Assembly (NCBI GenBank): GCA_016647705.1
Contig: JAENRU010000487.1
Span: 1-64,000, forward strand
From: Eucommia ulmoides
Lineage: Eukaryota; Streptophyta; Magnoliopsida; Garryales; Eucommiaceae
DNA length: 64,000 nucleotides
Direction: 5' to 3'
Under the pieces are notes generated by a model, which was not told the origin of the DNA, made no database searches, and saw only the letters and a list, made by a program, of their open reading frames with translations. Shown in pieces: positions 38,571 through 47,619 of the stretch (position 1 is the first letter of the stretch; every line of letters begins with the position of its first letter). Both the position numbers and the translations under genes were made by a program.

Positions 38571-39306
38571 CTCACTCTCGAAGAGTGGATTATCGTCCTA
38601 CTTTGATTTAATTGCAAAAAGGGCATATGAAATAGTGAAACCTATAATTAAATGAATAATGAGACTTTATTTAAGGCGAAAATATGTATTATTTAGAGAA
38701 GAGAACAAATCATTTTCGCTCAAGCATTGTGAAAGGTTAGATCAAGAGGTTCCCTGATTTATGTTTTGTTCTCAAAATTTGGAAAAAGAAACATATACAT
38801 GAAGAAATCAATCTTTGTACAGTAATTAGATTTTTAGAACAATTTAATTACCATATTTTGGTAAATAAGTTGAAATCTATCTCAGTTAAGTAAATAATTA
38901 ATTTTTTTTAAATATTATTAATGTAAAGAGTTATTTTCTTTTTTCTTTTTCTTTTAATTTTGGTTTTTGGAGTAAATGGTGTAAACCCAAATTAAAAACT
39001 AACATAAATAGAAGAAAAGAGTCAAAACTAAGATGCATGGTACGTACCTTCTTTCCCATGCAGCTTCGCCGAAAGAGCAGCCCCAACCAACAGCAATTTT
39101 CCCATGAAACAACCTCGTCACGGCCTTCCCCTTTCCATAAATATTCAACATTACTCTCTCTCATCTCTCCGTACTTTCATTTTCACCTCCTCACCTTCCA
39201 CCATTTCCACGAACCCTGCTCTTTCTCTCTCCTATTTAATCCCCATCTTCCCAGTTCCCAAATATATTCACCATTCTCTCTCTCTCATATTTAGGAAGTA
39301 CCCGTA
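38571..39306. promoter_or_regulatory. Upstream region of the EF-hand gene
   Basis: No gene in 38571-39130. A TATA-like CATAAATAT lies at about 39136, a second CTATTTAATC at about 39232, and CT-rich pyrimidine patches at 39155-39165, 39220-39230 and 39277-39288 precede the ATG. This is the usual look of a plant core promoter and leader, and inference only. Confidence 0.35.
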
Positions 39307-39642
39307 ATGGGTTCCAAGTATGGCGTCGTTTTCGAGGATTTCTTCCCGGAGATGGTGGACAAACTGGGGGCGGAAAGGTTTCTAGACGAGCTCTGCAGCG
39401 GTTTCCGGCAGCTGCTGGACAGAGAGAGAGGGGGTAATAACGAAGAGAGCTTGACGGAGAGATCGGCAGCGATGGGGCTGAAGATCGATGACGTGGCGGC
39501 GACGTGGATGATTAGAGAAGGTGATTTGGATGGGGATGGGTGCATGAGTCAGTTTGAGTTTTCTGTTCTTATGTTTAGATTGAGTCCTGGTTTGATGAAT
39601 ATGGCTTGGAAATTGTTGGAGGAAGCTTTGGTTAATTATTAA
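39307..39642 (+). CDS. KIC/PBP1-like single EF-hand calcium-binding protein
   Basis: Intronless frame of 111 residues from ATG 39307. The N-terminal EDFFPEMVDKLGAERFLDELCSGF and C-terminal SVLMFRLSPGLM segments (quoted in parts) are hallmarks of the small plant family that includes KIC, PBP1 and CMI1: cytosolic Ca sensors that bind kinesin-like KCBP, the PINOID kinase or auxin-response partners. One canonical EF-hand loop is seen at about residues 73-84, D-L-D-G-D-G-C-M-S-Q-F-E, with all Ca ligand positions intact. At 111 residues it is slightly shorter than the 125-135 usual for relatives, mainly at both ends. This start is the only in-frame ATG before the conserved N-terminus. GC content and open frame contrast with the transposon DNA around it, so it is probably functional. 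Which paralogue it is cannot be told here. Confidence 0.9.
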   Translation: MGSKYGVVFEDFFPEMVDKLGAERFLDELCSGFRQLLDRERGGNNEESLTERSAAMGLKIDDVAATWMIREGDLDGDGCMSQFEFSVLMFRLSPGLMNMAWKLLEEALVNY

Positions 39643-39813
39643 TTTCTACTCTCTCTCTCCCCCTCTCGTGTATATCATTTGGGATTTATAATTTTTGCCG
39701 TTAATCACATATATTCCTTGCCGTTACATTTTGGCGTTAATCACATATATTAGTTGCCGTTAGTTTTTGCCGTTAATCCCCCCTCTCTAGCCCTGTCACC
39801 TCATCGGAACAAC
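39643..39813 (+). other. 3' flank of the EF-hand gene
   Basis: Presumed 3' UTR, with three TTTTGCCGTTAATC-like words (39695-39780). It ends at the MITE target site GGAACAAC (39806-39813). Confidence 0.4.
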
Positions 39814-40447
39814 TAGGGATGGCAAAAAAAGTCGAACCGACAGGTAACCGAGAAAAATCGAACCAAATAATCTAGGTTTTGAAACTGACTAAATAGATTG
39901 GTTGCGGTTTTGATTTTGAAATTAGCAACCGAAGCGGTTTTAGTTTTGGGATAATAAACGCAAAACCGAATCATGAATTCGAACAATGAAACCAAATCAC
40001 GAAATCGAACTGCGAAACGGATATTTTAGATATATTTTTATGACATATATACCGTCACAATCATTTATTCTAATTATTATTTTATATAGTAATTGTTACT
40101 ATTTATATAGTAACAATTATGGTTACAATCGTTTATTCTAATTATTATTGTATTCTAATTATTATTAGAACGGTTATTGTAACAATCAATAGTTTTGTAG
40201 TTTCATTTGTTTTTTTTTGGAATTTATGTTTTATATTTTAGTGGTATTGATTTTGATTTTTTATAAAATTGAAAATTTTTAAATGATTTCGTGGTTTACA
40301 TTTTTGATTTTGTATAAATTTAAATGGTTCGGTTTTAAAATCCTTTTAAAAAAATCGGTGGTTTTGGTTTGGTATATGTTTAATAGTTTTAGTTTTGGTT
40401 TTGGTTTTATATGAAACCAGACTGAAACTAGACCATTGACATCCCTA
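39814..40447. mobile_element. hAT-type MITE, 634 bp, with perfect 8-bp target duplication
   Basis: Termini TAGGGATGGCAA and (reverse complement of the other end) TAGGGATGTCAA form a 12-bp inverted repeat with one mismatch. The element is flanked on both sides by the identical 8 bp GGAACAAC (39806-39813 and 40448-40455). An 8-bp duplication and TAGGG-type ends fit hAT superfamily elements. The interior is AT-rich with scattered AACCGAA/TTCGGTT and GGTTTTGGTTT words and no transposase. The intact target duplication points to a fairly recent insertion. Confidence 0.85.
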
Positions 40448-40503
40448 GGAACAACTCCATCTCCATCGCCAAAGTCAATTCACAAGGAAAACGTATGAGA
40501 CCT

Positions 40504-40596
40504 TCACCGAATAAGAAGAATCCCATAAGCGATGGCCTTGTAGTCAGTTTGGCCATGGCCCCAGGAAGTCGACTCGCTCGAGCTGCAGATACCCAT
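40504..40596 (-). pseudogene. Truncated MGICSS-type gene (DUF4228/PADRE-like), N-terminal stub
   Basis: Minus strand. An ATG at 40594-40596 opens a 30-codon frame that begins MGICSSSESTS, matching the N-terminus I associate with plant DUF4228 (PADRE) proteins, where it is followed by VATAKL. Here the frame changes after SESTS; the next frame reads AMAKLTT, as expected if a single base has been lost or gained. About 40 codons later the similarity ends at the MITE target site. A TATA-like CCTAATATATATCTC (minus strand, about 40736-40750) and a CT-rich leader lie upstream, so promoter and start may survive. This could be a decayed gene fragment or a small host protein. The family call is from memory of one motif. 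Confidence 0.35.
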
Positions 40597-40806
40597 CACC
40601 AACGAGTCAATACCGTCTCTTGACTCAATGATGATCACCAAGAAGAAGAAAAAAGAACGAACAAACAGGCATGACAACTCTAGAGGAGAGAGAGAAGAGA
40701 AGAGAAAGAAAACATGTGTGTTTTTGTGTTTGAATGAGATATATATTAGGAAGGTGATTGTCAAAATTGCCAAAACCACTCAAGATCTATGCTCGCGAGC
40801 ACAAAT

Positions 40807-41150
40807 TGTAATCACGACATTTTGGCCGTCCTGCAAAAAATTATGCCTTATTTTATAGTTTATTTTGTCTTTATTTTATTTTATTTCCAGAAATGCAAAA
40901 ATCAAAAAAAATAATTAAAAAAGAAAGAAAAAGAAAAAAGAAATCAATAAAGAAAAGGGGTTAAAATGGAAAAATGAAGGGAGTAAACGCAAATGTGTGC
41001 GCGTGTGTGTGAGAGAGACAGAGGGAGAGAGAGAGAGTGAGAGAGGAGGGGGAATAAAGGTGGGCCCACCTTTCTTTTCAGCCGAGAGTGCGAGAGACAG
41101 AGAAAAAAAGAAAGAAAAAAGGGGCATGTACTAGTAGGTCCCGTTTTAAG
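40807..41150 (+). repeat. LTR-like dispersed repeat R, copy 1 (left part)
   Basis: Starts TGTAATCACGACATTTTGGCCG and runs collinear with the repeat at 52483: TTATAGTTTATTTTGTC-TTATTTTATTTTATTTC, GAAAAGGGGTT, a GT/GA microsatellite and a GGGCCCACC-type word. Similarity fades near 41150, just before a T-run of more than 30 (41179-41210). No coding. Confidence 0.65.
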
Positions 41151-41178
41151 TTTTTAGGAACCAATCAAACTCACCTTT

Positions 41179-41210
<32 letters not shown>

Positions 41211-42109
41211 CACCTATAACTCATTTTTGAATTTTTCTGACCAAAATACCCTCATTTATAATTCACACAAAAAATAGCCTCCTCATAGATCCATATCCCT
41301 GTTCACCCCTCATCTCCACCGACTTGTTCATTGTGCCGTCGCCAATCAACTCGCCGTCGTGGTTCATAATCACCGTCGCCTTCGTCTTTCCTCTTTGCCG
41401 TCGCCTTCTCCATTCGTCGTAGCCAATCAACTTGCCGTTGTGGTTCGTATTCACCGTCGCCTTTCGTCTTTGCCGTCACTGTCGCCGTCGCCGTCGACTT
41501 CTCTGTTCATATTGTCGTTTATTCTTTGAGTCTTCGTTGTCGATGTCACCTTCACCTTCTTTGTTTGCTGTCGTCGTTGTTCGAGCATTTGCCATAGTTA
41601 TTCGTCGTTGAACGAATTCCACAGCCGCCGCCCTGCAAATGTTAGCGACTACATTGATGCATCTAGGGTTTGAATTAAAAAAGTGTTTATTACATATTTT
41701 CCCCATATTTTATTTTTAGTTTCAATTTTGATCTTTTTTTTTTTTTTTTTTTTTTTTACATTTTCATCCCTAAACTTCATTTCCATCGCCGAATAACTTG
41801 TATCTACTAGTTATACCTAGCTGGGATTTGGTATGTTCCGACTACTGCTGTTATTTGGTCGGCTCTATTTCAGTTGCGATTTTGTGCTGCTTATATTTTT
41901 GTTTTGTTTACACAGTTTATGTGCCATTTCTGTTATTTCTTCTTTTTTTTTTTTTGTGTTTGATTTATCTTACAGTTTAATAAGTTTTTATTTTTTTATT
42001 TATTCTTTTGGATTAATTTGTATTATTATTTCTTTTGCTGTTTGAACTCTAGATTAATTACCTAATTTCCCTTGATGAAGTTGATGAAAAAGAAAATGAA
42101 GAATGAAGT
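41151..42109. other. No gene; long T-runs and a GCCGTC-rich island
   Basis: A T-run lies at 41179-41210. A GC-richer island at about 41300-41640 is made of GCCGTCGCC, GTCGTCG and TTCGTCG words with weakly repeated blocks (CAATCAACTTGCCGT...GGTTCGTA twice). A T-run lies at about 41736-41757. The long minus-strand open frames over the island are arginine/threonine-rich and look compositional. 41760-42109 is AT-rich with nothing identified. Confidence 0.45.
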
Positions 42110-42287
42110 TGATGATCTTGGATTAACTGTGATAAAAAGCCTTTAGCTTTTAACCATAATTAAAAAGCCTAATTTTAATCACACTGCATACTATCACGGT
42201 TTGATTTGGAACTAAAAACCGTAATAAAAACCTTTTTATCATGGTTGTTAACTGTGATAAAAAAAAAAAGGTTGTTTTCTAGTAGTG
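42110..42287 (+). mobile_element. Second CACTA-like 3' terminus, small element remnant
   Basis: Words TTAACTGTGATAAAAAGCC and ATCACGGTTTGA/AACCGTAATAAAAA recur in both orientations over 42115-42265, then the block ends GTTTTCTAGTAGTG at 42287, the reverse complement of CACTACTAGAAAAC, a common plant CACTA-type end. The following TTA could be the 3-bp target site. The left end was not located. It is unrelated in subterminal motif to the ends at 11718 and 37643. Confidence 0.55.
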
Positions 42288-42893
42288 TTATTGTCATACA
42301 TTTAAAGGGAAAAAAAGAATAAATATTACATTCAAACGTATTTCTTTGTTTTTATTCTCATAAATTCAAAGGAACAATGCAATAATTGTTATCAAACATG
42401 TTTCCGTTTCTAGAATATTTTGGGAAAAAAACAAAATTTGCATCTCAATTTATTAGAAGTAGAAATACAAAATCAGAAACAATGACCAAACACCACCTTA
42501 AATGCTACATCAATTCTCAATTCAATACGATTTAAGTCCAGCTTTGATATTTGCGTACAACTGTTTCCTTAAACTTACAGATACGATTGCCTTTTTCAAT
42601 TCTGGACACTAACAACTTCAAAAACCATTCTATATATATATATATATAGATATATAATCGATTAGATGAGTATGCTCAACACAAAGATATCGTTAAAATT
42701 TAAGAATTTTTAGTAAACAATTCACGAAATTAAAATTTTAACTCATACAGTTCTTGCGTTACAGTAATTTTTTCAGAAGTTCAAAGTTACTTAAATTTGT
42801 TCATGTAAAAAATTACAATAACTTTTATGATAAATAGTGATTTTTATACTTTTGACAGTAACTGTTAAAAAAAAAAAAAAAAAAAAAAAAACC
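42288..42893. other. No gene seen
   Basis: AT-rich 3' flank of the DUF4220 gene, with a short TA run at about 42631-42648 and an A-run of about 26 at 42866-42891 directly beyond its stop codon. Confidence 0.45.
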
Positions 42894-45055
42894 CTACTTC
42901 CCAACAATGAGCTTAGCCCTAGCATGGCCTTCACTGATTTGGAAATCGATCCCCCAGCCCAAGGTGAGCCATCAACAACCAAACAATGGTGATGAGCTCC
43001 CCCCCTTTACTCAACGTTGCAGCATGTGCATCTGCCCTACAATGACAGGCGGCATAACACATCAATTCAACCCACACTTTACTCATTACCTTCCACATCT
43101 TCTCCGTCTCCATTTTCGCCAACTCTTTTGCCAAAACACACCCATCAAATAGCACTGATTTACTCCGATCGCCCTTCACCATCACCGGCGTAACCTCCGT
43201 GTTTACGCTGAGTATCAGAGCACATGCGTTCTTCTGTTCTTCTACTCTTTCTCTATTCACTTTCCCTCTCCATCTCCGAAAACATTTCATTGCATCCATC
43301 TCCATCGTCTCGTGTTGCTGCTGACGTCGTTCTCGGAAGAATTTTTTGGCCTCGGCGCAGGTGTCGCGGAATCGTATCTGTCCGATTCCGGCAACCGTCG
43401 ACATCAGCTTCGGCTGCATCACGAGCAGATAGAGCATGTAGTCCGACAAAACTTTTGCGAAATCGCGATAGTTGATCTCGTTGATCGGCAGATCGTTCTC
43501 GTGGCGGTTGTAGAGGAGTTCGGTCGCGACGTGCCAGAGGAGCAGGCTTTGGTCGTAGTCGACCTCATTGACGTACTGAAGAAGTTCCGTGCAATCCTCG
43601 ATGCGAAGAACCCAGTCGCCCCTCGATGAGCATATCTCCTTCGTCGTCTCCAAGTCGTCGGCGAGCTCCGATTTTGAGCTGAGCTCGGCGAAGATATGAT
43701 CTCTCAACTTATCAGTGAACGGGTTTCTCTTCACGTATTTGAAGCTGTCGAGAAAAATTTCCACCCCTAGAAAATCGACGACTTTCTCCATCACCTTCTG
43801 ACGCGGGTGTAAACAATAGCGTATCAAATTGTAAGCCGAAATCGACTCCGATCACCTCCGGTTCACAATCCGACTAAACCGACAGGCGTGGGCCCAGCCG
43901 GCATTGCTTTCCACCTGCGTTGTCAGCGGATTTTTCCGGCAACTTTTTCATAGCGATGAGGGTCCGATCCGAGGATAATAGCATTACGAAAGCGATGACG
44001 TCGAGGGAAATAGCACCGATGAGCAATGTGTAGGTAACCCCGACGTCGAACGGATCGAAACCCTTTTTGTCGATTGTGTAGAAGAGCGATAACGACACGA
44101 TAACCGAAACGGACGTTATGACCCGAAGAACGTACCCGAACTTTGTGTAGACGACACTGGCCTTGGTGTAGAGTGTCTCGTAGATGAAATTGAGCTCGAC
44201 CTCGACGACAGCGAACGCATCCTCCGCCGTCCGCCCGAGGAAGAACTCCCGGCTCTGGTTCCGCTCATGAAAACTGAATATTAAATCGACGATTATGCCC
44301 TTGAACGCCTCATAATACCTGTGCGCATGGTGCACGATCATCAATCTGCTTCAGTTTTCCGGACGGAACTTTGTTGACCTCCTTCGTTGCCCGATCGAGC
44401 TCGGCAATCATCTTAATCCGGGTCGGGAGGTTTGCGGCCTTCTTTGAGAAATACTCGTCCATGAGCTTCGCGTAGTTTGGGCCCGAGGTCGGGGTCCTTC
44501 AGCATCGATTTGCGAAAGCAATTCAGGCTCGCGAGGTACAATGCCCGCGTCCGCTCCGAGTACTTTACGAGGCCCGCGAATAACATCAACAGGGTCGGAA
44601 TCGAAAGATCGTTGAACGGCAGGGACTGAAAGAAGACGTAGATCGCGGCTACTGTTTGGAAAATGAGGCCAAGCAAATGGCGGAGCCAGAGCTCGTTGTC
44701 TTCGAGGGCGAAGGCGGTGATCGTGTCTGGCCCGCCGAGATGGACGAGGAGAAACGGGGCCCAAAAGGCCAAGAGATCGGGATTTTTATTCAGATTGGGA
44801 TGGTTGTAATGGTTCCCGGACTTCAGGGTTTTGGCTGCTGGAGATGAGGCCGACGGCGAAATTGGCGGCCCAATCGGCAAGGAGGTAGGCAGACCAGAGG
44901 GGCAAGGCAATCCAGCTGATGGAGGTTTTTTTCCGGAAGGGTGCGAAGAGGATGAGGAAGGTTTGGAGGGAGAGGCTTAAGATGATGAAGCCTCGGAGAT
45001 CCCATTTTTCCCATAGCCGTTTCCAGTAATCCAGGTCCGGGATATGGGGTCCCAT
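42894..45055 (-). pseudogene. DUF4220-DUF594 plant membrane protein gene, frame interrupted
   Basis: Minus strand, intronless, about 710 codons, the normal length for the family. Start MGPHIPDLDYWKRLWE at 45055; membrane segments at about residues 20-40 and 47-70 (GFIILSLSLQTFLILFAPF, WIALPLWSAYLLADWAANF), then LLAFWAPFLLVHLGGPDTIT, the hallmark of DUF4220, more membrane segments (about 44700-44540, 44120-43970), the DUF594 region and the conserved SKGGELITIVWLLMAHLGLG near the end. A family-type C-terminus (EGHARAKLIVGK, then TAG) lies at 42894-42932 in another frame. Breaks: frame changes near 44783-44787 (T5 on +), 44476-44478 (T3), about 44336-44348, between 43890 and 43860, and 42951-42955 (C5), plus a TGA at 43852-43854 where I expect Trp. 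The coding sequence is otherwise well kept and GC-rich. It is either a young pseudogene or a real gene with homopolymer sequencing errors. Function of the family is unknown. Confidence 0.85.
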
Positions 45056-45249
45056 ACTTTTTCCTCCTTAAATAACAATTAGAACAATACAATTAGGAGC
45101 AAGTTGATATGTGTGTGTGAGGAGAGAGGGGGATCATCTATGAGATTTTAAGGAAGAAAGCTATAGATGTTTACAGTCTCCACTTGGGTTTCTTTTAGTC
45201 TTTTTTTTTTTTTTTTTTTACTCGTGAAAACAATAAGAACAATACAATT

Positions 45250-45251
<2 letters not shown>

Positions 45252-45331
<80 letters not shown>
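45252..45331. repeat. TA microsatellite, about 80 bp
   Basis: Pure (TA)n within the second upstream unit. Confidence 0.95.
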
Positions 45332-45334
<3 letters not shown>

Positions 45335-45538
45335 GTCTGTGTGTGTGAGAGAGAGAGGAGGGGATCATAAATGAGATTTTGAGGAAGAAACAGAAGGTAA
45401 AAGGTTATAGACTCACTAGGGTTTTCCCTTTATTTTCCCAGAAACCAAAACCCCCCACCCCCACCCCCCGGCCGGCGAAAGTAACAAGAACAATACAACT
45501 ATGAGCAATATACGCGTGTGCGTGTGAATGTGTGTGCC

Positions 45539-45539
45539 T

Positions 45540-45602
<63 letters not shown>
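45539..45602. repeat. Compound (TG)n(AG)n microsatellite
   Basis: About 13 TG units directly followed by about 19 AG units. Confidence 0.95.
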
Positions 45603-45603
<1 letters not shown>

Positions 45604-45754
45604 ATACACGAGGTTTTAAAAAAAGAAACAGAAGTTAAAGGTTATAGATATTTACACTCACTTAGAAACACTAGAAGAAGAAGAAATATGCAGATAATTT
45701 AGTACTACTGAAAATTGAAGAAAAATAAAACTTACTGAGAGTGGGTATGAAGCA

Positions 45755-47619
45755 GTGTTGATCTGATGCAGGATTACAGAATATCTACATTGGTTTCTTA
45801 TGTAGGCAATCTCCAAAGCACAAAAAGAAGGAATTTTTTCTTCAATGGGAATATCATGTGTTTAATCAATTTAAAGTCAAGTCTTCTTCTTTTCTTTTTT
45901 ACAATCTTCCTTTCCTTTCTTTTGTGAACATCAAGACCTCTCAATCTTTCATCTATGCCATAATTCTTGTCCCACATAAATCACTTCTGAGTGTCCAAAC
46001 TGTTAATTAGTGTTGAAAACTGACCAACAGCTAGTCCGATTAGAGTCCAAGTGAATTTTTATTGCTAAAGTAGAGTTCGGTTGCTCGTTGGTCAGTGCTC
46101 GCTGAATGGTCCAAAGTCAATGATCAACTATCAGAGTTCCAAACTTGTATATGCACAAAGACCCATTCGGGTGTGTGCCCAACGAAATCCCTCCTAGCCT
46201 GACAGTAAGAGCAGGCAGGAAGAAGTAGGTATTTGCTCTAAGTAGATAAGTCAAGCATTACTTGAGACATTAAATTTCTTACTATTTATAGGAGTGAAAA
46301 CTAATTAACTCCGCCAAATAAGGACCCTGAGCGCGGTTAATTCCGGTTAATTGGCGCGTGGCCAACGAGGAGATGCGTTGCATGATTCAAGACACTAGGT
46401 CTTGCCTTTCGGCCTACTAGAAAGAGTCCATGGGTTGGCCCAAGCAGATAGAAGACAAAGCTCAGTCCACGGAGGTGCAGGGACCTACTTGGTGGTATGG
46501 AGGATCTGTCTGATGATTGCACTGGTTAGTGATAGGCCTAGGGCTCATGATGACAAATCCGTCAATTATGGTCATTGAACGGTGGTCATACAAAGGAATT
46601 CAGTGAAGCCCTGGTCCCTGGTTGGTGGACAATGATTGCACAGGGGATTGATCTATGCACAGTTCTGGTCACCGGGTGGTGAACATGCACGTGGTCGTGC
46701 ACTCTCTTCGGTAATCATAGTAGGTCATATGGAGGTCCCATGTTCCAATCAGCAAGTGAGGTGGACTCTGACCAGTCAACCGTCGTCTTCAAGATCCTCA
46801 CCCTGTCACGTGTCTAGTTGTGATTGGTTCTCGGTGGGCAGTGGAAATATCCCACATCACAAACCGTTATATAAGTCAAAAGGTGTTACTTCACTTAACA
46901 CTATATGAATTTAAGTTGAAATCTCTTACTATGGTTTCAAAAATTAGAAATTTGTCTCTCATTTTCTTGTAATTAAATTATTTGTGTAAGATGCTGGGGG
47001 TTGTATATTTCTGAACGATACAATGTTGATCTGATACAGGATTACAGAATATCTACATTGGTTTTTGAATTTAGGCAAGCTCCCAAGCACAAAAGAAAGA
47101 TTTTTGCAGTGTTTGTTTCAATGAGAAGAAAGCGAAGTGAATATCATGTGCCCGGCCCCTAATCAATTTAAAGTTTGAGTCTTCTTTTCTTTTCTATATT
47201 CTTCATTTCCTTTCTTTTATTCTAGTCATATTTTTCGTTTTGCCCATATAAGTACTTTTGTGAACATCAAGCCCTCTCAATCTTTCATCTATGTGCATAA
47301 TTATTTTAGATTTTTAGAGTATCCAAATTATTATATAAATTAAAAAGTGTTACTCTATCTGATACCACATAATTTTAGGTTAGAATCTTTTAACATGGTA
47401 TTAGAGATAAAATTCATCACATTCTCTTGTAATGCAAGCCAGGCTGAGGTAGCATATTTCCATCGTAATCAAATCATCTATGTAAATCGAGAATTACACA
47501 TAAAATGAGTGTTAGATTCACGTCTCACATTGATTACATGAGAGTACTCAGACCACTATATAAGTCAAAAGAAGCTATTTCACTTGATGCCATATGGTTT
47601 TACGTTAAATATCCTAACA
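45755..47619 (+). mobile_element. Compound TRIM array, copy A
   Basis: Plus-strand chain of miniature-LTR modules. A TGTTGATCTGATGCAGG module (U1, 45755 to about 46010) ends in LTR-like TTCTTGTCCCACAT; a 680-bp segment X (about 46130-46810) follows; then LTR 46811-46931, a short interior, a second U module (about 47026-47330), an LTR end to 47395, primer site TGGTATTAGAGA (47396-47407), interior, and a complete LTR 47510-47619. LTRs share CCACTATATAAGTCAAAAG and CATATGGTTTTAAGTT words. The LTR-interior-LTR-interior-LTR order is a tandem TRIM structure. It has no coding capacity. Confidence 0.65.
47510..47619 (+). repeat. TRIM LTR, 110 bp
   Basis: Starts TGTTAGATTCACGTCTCAC and ends ATATCCTAACA. 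It is the same length and family as the LTR at 4471-4580 on the opposite strand. Confidence 0.8.

Larger units (their letters stand above)
45081..45665. repeat. Three-fold tandem duplication upstream of the DUF4220 gene
   Basis: AGAACAATACAA starts units at 45081, 45236 and 45486. Each goes on with a TGTGTGTG/GAGAGAG tract, GGGATCAT-ATGAGATTTTGAGGAAGAAA and a GGTTATAGA-TTTACACTCAC-type end. Unit 2 is enlarged by (TA)n 45252-45331, unit 3 by (TG)n(AG)n 45539-45602. The first unit starts 26 bp upstream of the ATG of the minus-strand gene, so the array occupies its leader/promoter. Confidence 0.8.

Noticed and set aside
41263-41706. Arg- and Thr-rich minus-strand frames
   Set aside because: Follow the GCCGTC word composition; no recognisable domain, and weak internal repeats explain the openness.
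43224-43629. Plus-strand frames of 83 and 105 codons
   Set aside because: Complement of the DUF594 coding region, which has clear family similarity on the minus strand.
44408-44764. 118-codon Arg/Pro-rich minus-strand frame
   Set aside because: Shadow of the DUF4220 coding sequence in another frame.
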